Part shown: one piece after another, positions 7,242 through 15,371 of the stretch
Layout: every line of letters begins with the position of its first letter
How positions within the stretch are numbered: the stretch's first letter is position 1
From: Candidatus Binatia bacterium
GTDB taxonomy: Bacteria; Desulfobacterota; Binatia; UBA1149; CAITLU01
Direction of reading: 5' to 3'
NCBI GenBank assembly: GCA_036493895.1
Contig: DASXOZ010000066.1
Span: forward strand, 1-44,010
Length of the DNA: 44,010 nt
Made by a program: the position numbers and the translations under genes
Notes under the pieces: model-generated
The model's database searches: none
Told to the model about the DNA's origin: nothing
The model's input: the letters and a program-made list of their open reading frames with translations, nothing else

Positions 7242-8852
7242 TCAGGCCTGCGCGCCGGCACCCTCGCTGCGTGCCGCGGCGGCGCGCCCCTGCTTCCAGT
7301 CCGCCAGGGCAACGCCGCTCGTCGCGACGGACGCATGCGTGCGTCCGCTGCCGAGCCCGATCTCGGTGCACATCGCAGCGAAAATCTCGTCGACCGACTC
7401 GTAGCGCGGGCCGCCGAGCCGGGCCAGAAGCTCGGCAAGAAGCTGCCATCCGGCCAAAGCGCGGCCCGGAGGCGCGACCGCGGTGCGGAAAAGCTGAAGT
7501 CTTCCGCCACGATTGACGTAAGTGCCGTCGGTTTCGAAATGACTTCCGGCGGCGAGCACGTGATCGGCATAAGCCATCGTCTTGCCGATTTCGTCGGCGA
7601 CGACCAGCGTCTCGCCCATGTCTTCGAGGAACATTCCCCATCGATCCTCGTCGGCTGCGACGACGTCGGCGCGAAGCATGAGGATGCTGTCGACGTCCTC
7701 AGGCGGCGCGGTGTGCTCGGTGAATCCGAGAGCGACCAGGCCGGCGCGGTTCGGGAAACGATCGGTCGAAATCAGTTTGTCATCCGTGGGAATCTCCGAG
7801 GAGGCCGGAGAAACAACGACGCAGGGTCCGTTTCCGCACAGCGCAGCGATCCTCTTCGCAAGCCATCCCTCTTCCATCGTTGCGTGGGCCGACGCGAGCA
7901 CCGCGGTACGCCGGTGGCTCTTCAGCGCGTCGGCAGCGCGTGAGACGACCTCATGCGGGTCGGATTCGACGAACTCGCTCCCGCCCCGCACGTAGGAACC
8001 GATCAACCGATGCTCGCCGTGGTTGCGCTGCCAGGTGCGGCGGCCGGCGTCGCACATCCAGAACGAATTGACCTCGGAGTTGAAGCGAGGCTTGAGGCGA
8101 TAGATCCTTTCGTGGCGAAGATCCACGTCGATGTTGCAGCCGGTGGCGCAACCGGCGCAGATCGAAGGCGTAGCGTCGAGGTACCAGACGCGGGCCTGGA
8201 AGCGGAACTCGCGGCTGGTCAGCGCGCCGACCGGACAGATGTCGACGATGTTGGTGGCATACGGGTTGTCCACCTGCTTGCCGTCCGCCAGCGTCAGCTC
8301 GCTGTGGTCCCCGCGCTCCTTGATGCCCAGCTCGAAGGTGCGCGTGAACTCCTCGAGGAAGCGCACGCAGCGGGTGCACAGGATGCAGCGCTCTTGGTCG
8401 AGCATGATGTCGGGCCCGACCGGGATCACCTTGCCCTTGTCGACTTTTTCCTTGAGCGCGAACCGGCTGTGGTAGCGCCCGTAGTCCATGTAGTATTCCT
8501 GCAGCTTGCACTCGCCTGCCTGGTCGCAGATCGGGCAATCGATCGGATGATTGATCAGCAGGAATTCGAGCACGCCCTGGCGCGCTTCGATGACGCGCGG
8601 ATTGTTCGACTCGACGACCATGCCGTCCTGCACGGTCGTGTTGCAGCCGATCTGGAGCTTGGGCAGCGGGTTGGGCTGCTTGGTCGACATCGCGCGGATG
8701 TCGACGAGGCACATGCGGCAGTTGCCGGCGATCGAGAGGCCGGGGTGATAGCAGTAGTGCGGAATCTCCAGGCCGGCCATCTCGGCGGCACGCACGAGGT
8801 TGGTGCCGTCGGGGACCTCGATGGTCTTCGCGTTGATCGTGACCTTTGCCAT
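7242..8852 (-). CDS. nuoG: NADH-quinone oxidoreductase subunit G (NuoG)
   Basis: A 536-residue complex I subunit from the ATG at 8852; the open frame continues upstream but overlaps nuoF. The N terminus holds the [2Fe-2S] N1b ligands C34, C45, C48 and C70; the His-ligated N5 site H102, C106, C109, C115; and N4 with C156, C159, C162 and C206. C232-x2-C235-x3-C239-x27-C267 is the extra N7 [4Fe-4S] motif known from Escherichia coli and Thermus but absent from mitochondrial enzymes. The molybdopterin-oxidoreductase-like C-terminal part is short compared with the 680-900 residues of many NuoG. It passes electrons from NADH-derived FMN along the peripheral arm. It follows nuoF with a 26-base gap, in one operon. 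Confidence 0.96.
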   Translation of the reverse strand: MAKVTINAKTIEVPDGTNLVRAAEMAGLEIPHYCYHPGLSIAGNCRMCLVDIRAMSTKQPNPLPKLQIGCNTTVQDGMVVESNNPRVIEARQGVLEFLLINHPIDCPICDQAGECKLQEYYMDYGRYHSRFALKEKVDKGKVIPVGPDIMLDQERCILCTRCVRFLEEFTRTFELGIKERGDHSELTLADGKQVDNPYATNIVDICPVGALTSREFRFQARVWYLDATPSICAGCATGCNIDVDLRHERIYRLKPRFNSEVNSFWMCDAGRRTWQRNHGEHRLIGSYVRGGSEFVESDPHEVVSRAADALKSHRRTAVLASAHATMEEGWLAKRIAALCGNGPCVVVSPASSEIPTDDKLISTDRFPNRAGLVALGFTEHTAPPEDVDSILMLRADVVAADEDRWGMFLEDMGETLVVADEIGKTMAYADHVLAAGSHFETDGTYVNRGGRLQLFRTAVAPPGRALAGWQLLAELLARLGGPRYESVDEIFAAMCTEIGLGSGRTHASVATSGVALADWKQGRAAAARSEGAGAQA

Positions 8853-8878
8853 CTCGTCTTCCGCCCCTCCGCCTGCGC

Positions 8879-10168
8879 TCAAGCCGCCGCGGTCGCGTCG
8901 GCAGCGACGACGCGCGAGCGACCCGTGGCCGCCGCAAGGAACTCTTCGGGGAACTTCTGCAGGAAGCTGCGCACCGGCATCGCCGCCGCGTCCGACAGCA
9001 CGCAGATCGTCGTGCCGAGCATTCCTTTGGCAACGCTGTCGAGCGTCGCGATGTCGCCTTCGCTCGCGAGGCCCTCGTCGAGCCGAATCAGCAATTTTTC
9101 GAGCCAGCCGGTGCCTTCGCGGCACGGTGTGCACTGCCCGCACGACTCGTGGTGGTAGAAGTGCGCGATGCGGCGCAGCGCGGCCACCATGTCGGTTGAA
9201 TCATCCATGACGATGATGCCCGCCGAGCCGAGCATCGAGCCGGCCTTGACCACCGAATCGAAATCCATCGCGATGTCGCACTCGTCGGCCTTCAGGATCG
9301 GCACCGACGATCCACCGGGGATCACGGCCTTCAGTTTGCGCCCCGGCAGCATGCCGCCGCAGTGCTCGAAGATCAGATCCATCAGCGGCGTGCCCATCGG
9401 CAGCTCGTAGGTGCCCGGCCTCTTCACGTGGCCCGACACGCAGTAGAGCTTCGGCCCCGGACCCGACTCCGGACCGATGCCCTTGAACCAGGCCGCTCCC
9501 CTTTCGACGATGTGGCGCACGCAGGCCAGAGTCTCGACGTTGTTGACGATGGTCGGGCAGCCGAACACGCCGTAGACGGCGGGAAACGGAGGCTTGATGC
9601 GCGGGTTGGCGCGCTTGCCCTCGAGGGACTCGATCAGGCCGGTCTCTTCGCCGCAGATGTAGGCGCCCGCTCCGCGGTGCACGTGAATGTCGAGGCTGTA
9701 GGCCGAGCCGAAGACGCTCTGGCCGAGGTAGCCCTTCGCGTAGCAGTCGGCGATGGCCTTGTTCAGCACGTCGGCGCCGAACGCGAACTCGCCGCGAATG
9801 TAGATGTACGCAGTGTGGCAGCCGATCGCGAAGGCCGAGATGATCATGCCTTCGAGAAGCTGGTGAGGATCGTGGTCCATGAGGTCCCGATCCTTGAACG
9901 TGCCGGGCTCGCTCTCGTCGGCATTGCAGAGCAGGTACGTCGGCTTGCCGGTGCCCTTGGCGAGAAAGCTCCACTTGAGACCGGTCGGGAAACCGGCGCC
10001 GCCTCGTCCTCGCAGGTTGGAGTCCTTGACGGTCTGAAGAACCTCTTCGGGCTTCATCTCGTGCACTGCGCGGCGCGCGGTGCGATAACCGCCGTCGGCG
10101 ACGTAGTTGTCGAGACTGCGCAAGTCGGCGCGAACGTCGCGATAGCGGAGCAGTACGTGCTGGCTCAT
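8879..10168 (-). CDS. nuoF: NADH-quinone oxidoreductase subunit F (NuoF)
   Basis: A 429-residue protein from the ATG at 10168 (MSQHVLLRYRD). It has the NADH/FMN-binding glycine-rich segments GRGGAGFPTGLKW (54-66) and GAGAYICGEETGLIESLEG (166-184), and the N3 [4Fe-4S] ligands C343, C346, C349 (ESCGQCTPCREG) with C389. This subunit oxidises NADH through FMN and feeds the Fe-S chain of complex I. Its usual partner NuoE, carrying the N1a [2Fe-2S] cluster, is not encoded in the window. The gene lies between nuoB and nuoG, all on the minus strand with short gaps (41 and 26 bases). Length is normal for the family. Confidence 0.97.
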   Translation of the reverse strand: MSQHVLLRYRDVRADLRSLDNYVADGGYRTARRAVHEMKPEEVLQTVKDSNLRGRGGAGFPTGLKWSFLAKGTGKPTYLLCNADESEPGTFKDRDLMDHDPHQLLEGMIISAFAIGCHTAYIYIRGEFAFGADVLNKAIADCYAKGYLGQSVFGSAYSLDIHVHRGAGAYICGEETGLIESLEGKRANPRIKPPFPAVYGVFGCPTIVNNVETLACVRHIVERGAAWFKGIGPESGPGPKLYCVSGHVKRPGTYELPMGTPLMDLIFEHCGGMLPGRKLKAVIPGGSSVPILKADECDIAMDFDSVVKAGSMLGSAGIIVMDDSTDMVAALRRIAHFYHHESCGQCTPCREGTGWLEKLLIRLDEGLASEGDIATLDSVAKGMLGTTICVLSDAAAMPVRSFLQKFPEEFLAAATGRSRVVAADATAAA

Positions 10169-10209
10169 GGTGATCGGTCTCGTGTCGGCTTCTTTCGAAA
10201 CGCGCGTCG

Positions 10210-10755
10210 CTATTTGGCTTCCGACGAGAAACCGGTGGCCTGCTTCTGGCCCTGGATCTTGCGCTGCAGCGCCATCAGCGCGTCGAGCACTCCCTCGGGG
10301 CGCGGAGGACAGCCGGGCACGTAGATGTCGACCGGCACGAGGCGATCGATGCCGGGGATCGTCGTGTAGTTGTCGTAGAAACCGCCGGTGGATGCGCAGG
10401 CTCCGAAGGCCATCACCCACTTCGGCTCGCACATCTGGTCGTACACCCTCTGCAGGATGGGCGCCTGGCGCGCGGTCACCGTGCCGATGACCATCAGCAG
10501 GTCGCTCTGGCGCGGCGTGAAGCGCGGAAGCAGCGCGCCGAAACGGTCGATGTCGTAAGGGGCCATCGACAGCGACATGAATTCCATTGCGCAACACGCC
10601 GTCGCGAACGGGTACGGGAAGATCGAGTACTTGCGCGCCCATGCCAGCGCGGCATCGACGCGGGTGACCACCACGCTCTCGGCGAGCAGCCCGGCATCGC
10701 CGCGGACTTCTGCCAATCCGGGAGGTTTACCAAGCGTCGCGATCGGTTTTGCCAT
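10210..10755 (-). CDS. nuoB: NADH-quinone oxidoreductase subunit B (NuoB)
   Basis: A 181-residue NuoB/PSST subunit. The four ligands of the terminal [4Fe-4S] cluster N2 are present: the tandem C54-C55 (ATACCAMEFM), C120 (AFGACASTGG) and C149 (YVPGCPPRPEG). N2 reduces the quinone at the junction of the peripheral and membrane arms. It is first in the nuoB-nuoF-nuoG run. Its usual neighbours nuoA, nuoC and nuoD are not here. The start is the ATG at 10755, about 90 bases from the divergent trmB start at 10842, so both promoters must lie in this short space. Confidence 0.97.
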   Translation of the reverse strand: MAKPIATLGKPPGLAEVRGDAGLLAESVVVTRVDAALAWARKYSIFPYPFATACCAMEFMSLSMAPYDIDRFGALLPRFTPRQSDLLMVIGTVTARQAPILQRVYDQMCEPKWVMAFGACASTGGFYDNYTTIPGIDRLVPVDIYVPGCPPRPEGVLDALMALQRKIQGQKQATGFSSEAK

Positions 10756-10841
10756 CTCCGTTACTTAAGGCCGGATCGAGGCCTTTTCAACACGCGTTGC
10801 GAGCCCCCTCGGCGAGGGCTAAGAGCGGCCCGCCTTCGACC

Positions 10842-11447
10842 ATGCAATTGGGAGTTCTCAGCGCTGCTCACGATGTCGGTCGTGACTTCTGGCTCGACGG
10901 GACCGGCCTTGCCCGGATCGAAGTGGAGATCGGCCCTGGAAGCTGTGGATATCTCACCGCGGCAGCGCGCCGTCACCGCGATACCCTTTTCGTCGGCATC
11001 GAGATCCAGCGAGGCGCGCTCAAACCGGTGATCGGTCTTCGCCCTGCCCCGCCCAACCTGCGCCTTCTCAACGCCGACGGCTCCTGGGTGGTGCGTCACC
11101 TGCTGGCGCCCGCAAGCATCGACGCTTTCCACGTCTATTTCCCCGATCCCTGGTGGAAAAAGCGCCACTACAAGCGGCGGCTGTTCCAGCAGCCCTTCTG
11201 CGAGGCGCTGGCGATGACTCTGGCGCCTTGCGGCGCCGTCCATGTCGTGACGGACGTGGCGCCGCTGATGGGCGAGATCCGCCACCAGATGCTCGGGGCC
11301 GGCTTTGTTGCCGAGACCTGGGAACGCACGGGCTCCGACCTCGAATGCAGCTCCTACGAGCGCAAGTACCGCGCCCAGAATCGGCATTTCGAGCAGTGGA
11401 TCTTCCGGCCGGCGGGCGCCGATGCCGATAGGGAGAGGATGAGCTAA
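10842..11447 (+). CDS. trmB: tRNA (guanine-N7-)-methyltransferase TrmB
   Basis: A 201-residue SAM-dependent methyltransferase that makes m7G46 in the tRNA variable loop. The SAM site motif is EIGPGSCGY (29-37), followed by the acidic end of the second strand (GIEIQRG). HVYFPDPWWKKRH (97-109) is the TrmB-specific catalytic and tRNA-binding motif, and SSYERKY (170-176) matches the conserved C-terminal signature. The ATG at 10842 is preferred because the longer open frame from 10749 would overlap the divergent nuoB start. It converges with the transketolase C subunit: the TAA at 11445-11447 and the TAG of that gene share bases. Confidence 0.93.
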   Translation: MQLGVLSAAHDVGRDFWLDGTGLARIEVEIGPGSCGYLTAAARRHRDTLFVGIEIQRGALKPVIGLRPAPPNLRLLNADGSWVVRHLLAPASIDAFHVYFPDPWWKKRHYKRRLFQQPFCEALAMTLAPCGAVHVVTDVAPLMGEIRHQMLGAGFVAETWERTGSDLECSSYERKYRAQNRHFEQWIFRPAGADADRERMS

Positions 11448-12397
11448 GCCGCTCCCCCGCAATGCCTGGCGTCGCTGCGCAGGAAATCGCTCGCGACCCG
11501 GGCGATCCCGGCAGCGTCCAGCGCATGCTTGGCGTAGAGCTGGGAGCCGGTCCCCGACTCCCCGTAACTGTGGACCCCGTGGATGCGGATGGCGACGCCG
11601 CGCATTTCCGACAGCGCCTCCACCACAGCGCCACCGATCCCGCCGGCCACGCCATGGTCCTCGACCGTAAGGATGCGCCCGGTGCGGGACGCCGCCTTCT
11701 GGAGCGCCTCGGCGTCGATCGGCTTGATCGTGTGAAGGTTTAGAACTCCGGCGGAAATACCTTCCTTGGAAAGCTTTTCTGCTGCCTTGAGTGCTTCCGC
11801 AAGCACTCCGCCCGACGCGACGATCTCCAGGTCCTGTCCCTGGCGCAGCTCGACCGCTTTGCCGAATTCGAAGCGGTAGCCGGCGCCGTTGACGTCATCG
11901 AGCGCCTGGCGCGTCAGGCGAAGGTAGGCCGGGCCGCCCACGTAGTCGGCCAGGAACTCGGTGGCCTTCTCGGCCTCGACCGCATCGCCCGGCTGGATCA
12001 CGACCATGTTCGGCAGCGAGCGCATCAGCGCGATATCCTCGAGGCCCATCTGAGAATAGCCGTCTTCGCCGATGCCGATTCCGCAGTGGGTTCCGACGAC
12101 GCGCACGCCGGCGTTGTTGTAGCCGATCGACATGCGGATCTGCTCGAAGCGCCCGGTCAGAAAGCAGGCAAAACTTGCAACAAACGGCGTAAGTCCGCCG
12201 AGCGCCATGCCTGCCGCGATTCCGACCATGTTGCCTTCGGCGATGCCGAGCTCGAAGAAACGCTGGGGGAAAGCGTCGGCGAACTTCTTGGTGCCGACCG
12301 AACTGGCAAGGTCGGCATCGAGCACCACGACCCTCGGATGGGTGGAGCCGATTCGGTGCAGGGCATCACCGAACGCTGCGCGCGTGGCCTTGCCCAT
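11444..12397 (-). CDS. Transketolase, C-terminal (pyrimidine-binding and C) subunit
   Basis: A 317-residue protein corresponding to the second half of transketolase. FFELGIAEGNMVGIAAGMAL contains the catalytic glutamate that activates thiamine diphosphate, and the C-terminal domain has VEDHGVAGGIGGAVVEAL as in transketolase and DXS C domains. With the adjacent N subunit it should form the enzyme that shuttles two-carbon units in the pentose phosphate and Calvin-type pathways. The ATG at 12397 follows the N-subunit stop with one intervening base (TGAGATG), which implies translational coupling. A GAC/GGGE motif of DXS is absent, so 1-deoxyxylulose-5-phosphate synthase is unlikely. Confidence 0.93.
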   Translation of the reverse strand: MGKATRAAFGDALHRIGSTHPRVVVLDADLASSVGTKKFADAFPQRFFELGIAEGNMVGIAAGMALGGLTPFVASFACFLTGRFEQIRMSIGYNNAGVRVVGTHCGIGIGEDGYSQMGLEDIALMRSLPNMVVIQPGDAVEAEKATEFLADYVGGPAYLRLTRQALDDVNGAGYRFEFGKAVELRQGQDLEIVASGGVLAEALKAAEKLSKEGISAGVLNLHTIKPIDAEALQKAASRTGRILTVEDHGVAGGIGGAVVEALSEMRGVAIRIHGVHSYGESGTGSQLYAKHALDAAGIARVASDFLRSDARHCGGAA

Positions 12398-12398
12398 C

Positions 12399-13220
12399 TC
12401 AGGCAGCCTCCAGCTCGGCCAGGGCCCTTTCGAGCTCCTCGCCGTTCGGTGCCTTGCCGTGCCAGGCGTGGGTGTCCTCCATGAACGAGACGCCCTTGCC
12501 CTTGACCGTGTGCGCAATGATCACGCCGGGCTTCCCCGCTTCGGCCTCGCAGGCCGCAAAGGCGTCGAGCAGCGCCTCGACCGAGTGGCCGTCCACCTGC
12601 ACGGCGTTCCATCCGAACGCTTCGAACTTTGCCGCCAGAGGCTCGAGGTCCATCACGGTGCGCACGTGCCCGTCGAGCTGGACCTTGTTGTAGTCGACGA
12701 CCGCCGTCAGGCGACCGACGCCGAACTTGCCGGCTGCCATCGCGGCCTCCCAGACCTGGCCGGCCTGCAGCTCGCCGTCACCGAGCAGGCAGTACGTACG
12801 GTAGTTGTTCTTCGAATCGAGACGCTCGGCCAGCGCCATTCCCACGGCGACCGACAGGCCCTGGCCAAGGGAGCCGGTGGCGGCCTCGATGTACGGCAGC
12901 CGCACGTGATCCGGGTGTCCCTGCAGGCGACTGTCGATGCGCCGCAGCGTCTTCAACTCTTCGCGCGCGATGCAGCCGGCCTTGGCCAGCGCCGCATAGA
13001 GCACGGGAACGGCGTGTCCCTTCGACATCACGAATCGGTCCCGCGAGGGGTCGTCCGGCCTTCCCACCTGGTAGCGCAGGATGCGGAAATACAGGCACGC
13101 GACGATTTCGGCGGCCGACAGCGATCCGCCCGGATGCCCGGATCCGGCTGCGTGGATCATGCGCAGCGACTCGATGCGAAGCTCGCGCGCGATCTCCCTC
13201 AACTGCTCGACGGAAGTCAC
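12399..13220 (-). CDS. Transketolase, N-terminal (thiamine diphosphate-binding) subunit
   Basis: A 273-residue protein from a GTG at 13220 (MTSVEQLREIARELR); the frame is open further upstream, but only this part is transketolase-like. Features in order: SGHPGG (27-32), SKGHA (66-70), TGSLGQGLS (115-123) and the thiamine diphosphate motif GDGELQAGQ...DYNKVQLDG (147-184). Split transketolases with separate N and C chains are common in archaea, Firmicutes and many delta-lineages. The gene is immediately followed by the C subunit. A ribosome-binding site before the GTG is weak, so the start has moderate certainty. Confidence 0.92.
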   Translation of the reverse strand: MTSVEQLREIARELRIESLRMIHAAGSGHPGGSLSAAEIVACLYFRILRYQVGRPDDPSRDRFVMSKGHAVPVLYAALAKAGCIAREELKTLRRIDSRLQGHPDHVRLPYIEAATGSLGQGLSVAVGMALAERLDSKNNYRTYCLLGDGELQAGQVWEAAMAAGKFGVGRLTAVVDYNKVQLDGHVRTVMDLEPLAAKFEAFGWNAVQVDGHSVEALLDAFAACEAEAGKPGVIIAHTVKGKGVSFMEDTHAWHGKAPNGEELERALAELEAA

Positions 13221-13356
13221 AGAAGGCCGGAAACTGCCCTTCCCGACACAGGGTGTCAACAAAGCGCTGTTGCCATCGCAGCAAAGGCAGCCTGCTGCGA
13301 CCGGTTGCGCAAGAGCGCTGCGTGCTGTGCACGTGATCGCGTGCGTCGTGTCCGGT

Positions 13357-13384
13357 GCGCTTCGCTCGCTTGCGAGCAAAGCGC
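13357..13384 (-). terminator. Hairpin downstream of histidine phosphatase gene
   Basis: GCGCTTcGCTCGC and GCGAGCaAAGCGC form a long stem around a tiny loop just at the end of the histidine phosphatase reading frame (stop at 13388). No T tract is present. It may limit read-through toward the transketolase genes or be an RNA-stability element. Confidence 0.3.
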
Positions 13385-13387
13385 CAG

Positions 13388-14032
13388 TCAGGGACGGCCG
13401 CTCCAGTGCGTGTGGCTGCGTGCGCGCTCCGGGTCGGCCAGCACGTTGACGAACTTCACTTCGGGTGCGGCCCTGCGGATTTCGACGGCGGACAGGCCGC
13501 AGTTGTCGGTGCGGATGCGGCGATACTGCGCAAGCGGCGCGCCCAGGAAATGGCACAGCATCGTGCGGATGATGTCGCCGTGGGTCACGAACAGCACGCA
13601 CTCGCCGGGGCGCGCCGTCGCAACGCTTTCGAGTCCGCGCTGCTGCACGATGTGCGCGGTCTCCCCTCCCGGCGTTTCGTTGGCCACGGGATCTTCGCAG
13701 AAGGCGAGATAGCGCGGATCGAGCGAGACTTCTTCGTACGTCTTTCCCTGCCAGCACCCGAAGCGCACTTCGACGAGCCGTTCGTCCGTCGTGACGTCCA
13801 CCGCAAGGCGCGAAGCAACAATGACAGCCGACTCGGCCGCCCTGGCCAGAGGGCTGGTGACGATGCGGTGGATCGGCCATCCCGCGAGAAGGCTTGCGGC
13901 CTGCGCGCACTGCTGCCGGCCCTCGTCGCTCAGCGGGACGTCGAGGTCACCCATGATCCGCCGCCGGCGATTCCATTCGGTCTCGCCGTGACGCATCAGC
14001 AGGATCGTCGGGGGCGTGCCCTCAGGCGGCAT
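13388..14032 (-). CDS. Histidine phosphatase family protein (phosphoglycerate mutase-like)
   Basis: A 214-residue member of the branch-1 histidine phosphatases. The phospho-acceptor motif is LLMRHGETEWN (11-21) and the second catalytic histidine is in VLFVTHGDIIRTML. SPLARAAESAVIVA and the conserved glutamate region DERLVEVRFGCWQG complete the pattern. The closest named groups by eye are broad-specificity phosphatases (GpmB/CobC/PhoE type); substrate cannot be assigned. The start at 14032 lies within the end of the rhodanese-ThiF gene (11-base overlap), suggesting co-translation. An alternative ATG at 14062 adds ten residues. Confidence 0.88.
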   Translation of the reverse strand: MPPEGTPPTILLMRHGETEWNRRRRIMGDLDVPLSDEGRQQCAQAASLLAGWPIHRIVTSPLARAAESAVIVASRLAVDVTTDERLVEVRFGCWQGKTYEEVSLDPRYLAFCEDPVANETPGGETAHIVQQRGLESVATARPGECVLFVTHGDIIRTMLCHFLGAPLAQYRRIRTDNCGLSAVEIRRAAPEVKFVNVLADPERARSHTHWSGRP

Positions 14033-15221
14033 TGCGTCCGGCGCCCGCCGGCGACGCAGCACGCAGTCCGCAGAACTCCTCGTAGTCGATCAGCTCGTGG
14101 ATGGTCGGCGCATCGCCGCACATCGGGCACTTCGGATCGCGCCGCAGCCTCAGCATCGTCACGTCCATGCTGAGCGTGTCCAGCTTGGCGATTTTCCCGA
14201 TGAGGGGTTCGCCGATGCCGAGGATCAGCTTGATCGTCTCGAGTGCCTGCATGCAGCCGACGAGGCCCGGCAGCACGCCGAGCACTCCGGCTTCGGCGCA
14301 GCTCGGCGCCATTCCCGGCGGCGGCGGCTCGGGGAAAAGGCAGCGGTAGCAGGGGCCGGCGCCCGGCTTGAACACCGTGACCTGCCCTTCGAACTGGAAG
14401 ATGCTTCCGTGCACGTTCGTCTTGCCGGTCATCACGCAGGCATCGTTGACGAGGTAGCGCGTCGGGAAATTGTCGCAGCCGTCGACGATGATGTCGTAGT
14501 CCTTGATGATCGACAGGATGTTGGCCGAGTCGAGGCGCGTGCGATGCTCGACGACGTTGACGTCCGGATTGAGCGCGTGGATCGTCTTCTTCGCCGACTC
14601 GACTTTCGGCATGCCGATGCGGTCGGTCGTGTGCAGGATCTGGCGCTGCAGGTTCGAAAGATCGACGACGTCGTCGTCGACGATGCCGAGGGTGCCTACT
14701 CCGGCAGCCGCAAGGTAGAACGCGACCGGCGAGCCGAGCCCGCCGGCGCCGAGGCACAGCACGCGCGAATTGAGCAGCTTGGCCTGGCCGGCTTCGCCGA
14801 CCTCACCGAGCAGGAAGTGGCGGCTGTAGCGCGACACTTGCTCGCGCGTGAACGCGTGGTCCTGCACCCACGGGAATCCGCCGTTCTTCCACGAGCCGAA
14901 ACCGCCGCCGAGGGAGCGCACGTTCGCGTATCCCATTTCCTTGAGGATCCGGCCGGCCAGCAGCGAGCGCACTCCGCTCTGGCAGTACGCGATGACCGGC
15001 GTCTGCTTGTCGGGCACGTGGCCCTCGACCTGCATCTCGAGGAACCCGCGCGGAACGCTGATCGCGCCCGAGAGGTGGCCGTCGCGGAACTCTTCCTTCT
15101 CGCGCACGTCGAGCACGACGGTGCCCGAGCGCGAGTCCATCGTGCGGCGCAACTCGTCGGCCGTCACTTCGGGAATCGATTTTCGCGCTTCGTCGAGAAT
15201 CTGCTGGTAGCTCTTCGCCAT
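14022..15221 (-). CDS. Rhodanese-ThiF/MoeB fusion, sulfur-carrier adenylyltransferase
   Basis: A 399-residue two-domain protein from the ATG at 15221. Residues about 15-115 are a rhodanese domain with active-site loop CQSGVRS (80-86). Residues about 125-385 are a ThiF/MoeB/HesA E1-like adenylyltransferase with nucleotide loop GAGGLGS (158-164), a likely catalytic cysteine C308 (APSCAEAGVLG) and zinc ligands C291, C294, C365 and C368. E1-like enzymes adenylate the C-terminal Gly-Gly of ThiS/MoaD-type carriers; the rhodanese domain may then supply sulfane sulfur. The order is reversed relative to MOCS3/Uba4, where the rhodanese is C-terminal. No ThiS, MoaD or CysO gene is nearby, so the pathway is open. 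Confidence 0.9.
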   Translation of the reverse strand: MAKSYQQILDEARKSIPEVTADELRRTMDSRSGTVVLDVREKEEFRDGHLSGAISVPRGFLEMQVEGHVPDKQTPVIAYCQSGVRSLLAGRILKEMGYANVRSLGGGFGSWKNGGFPWVQDHAFTREQVSRYSRHFLLGEVGEAGQAKLLNSRVLCLGAGGLGSPVAFYLAAAGVGTLGIVDDDVVDLSNLQRQILHTTDRIGMPKVESAKKTIHALNPDVNVVEHRTRLDSANILSIIKDYDIIVDGCDNFPTRYLVNDACVMTGKTNVHGSIFQFEGQVTVFKPGAGPCYRCLFPEPPPPGMAPSCAEAGVLGVLPGLVGCMQALETIKLILGIGEPLIGKIAKLDTLSMDVTMLRLRRDPKCPMCGDAPTIHELIDYEEFCGLRAASPAGAGRNAA

Positions 15222-15260
15222 CACCGTCTCTCCCTGGCAATCCATTATGCTAATCACGAA

Positions 15261-15369
15261 TGGGGTCAGGCACCAGCCCAGGGGTCAGGCACCAGCGCGT
15301 GGGGTCAGGCACCAGCGCGCATCAACTGGCCGCCGGCGCCCGAATGATGCGCGCTGGTGCCTGACCCCA
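15261..15369. repeat. REP-like palindrome with GGGGTCAGGCACC core (copy 2)
   Basis: Three direct copies of GGGGTCAGGCACC lie at 15262-15274, 15281-15293 and 15301-15313, with one inverted copy at 15356-15368. The segments 15300-15324 and 15345-15369 are a perfect 25-base inverted repeat with a 20-base loop. The core is the same as in the element at 5278-5344, but the sequences flanking the core inside the arms are different (AGCGCGCATCA here, AGAGGAAT there) while still perfectly self-complementary. It lies between the rhodanese-ThiF start and the small ORF behind nuoI. Confidence 0.8.
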
Positions 15370-15371
15370 AG

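Noticed and set aside
8853..9143. Longer nuoG start
   Set aside because: It would overlap nuoF by 265 bases and the extra residues are Arg-rich shadow sequence; the family start MAKVTINAK is at 8852.
7953..9158. Plus-strand open frame of 401 codons opposite nuoG
   Set aside because: It is antisense to a well-supported nuoG/nuoF pair and shows no domain.
12132..13712. Plus-strand open frame of 526 codons opposite the transketolase genes
   Set aside because: Antisense shadow; low complexity, no motifs, and it crosses the boundaries of three minus-strand genes.
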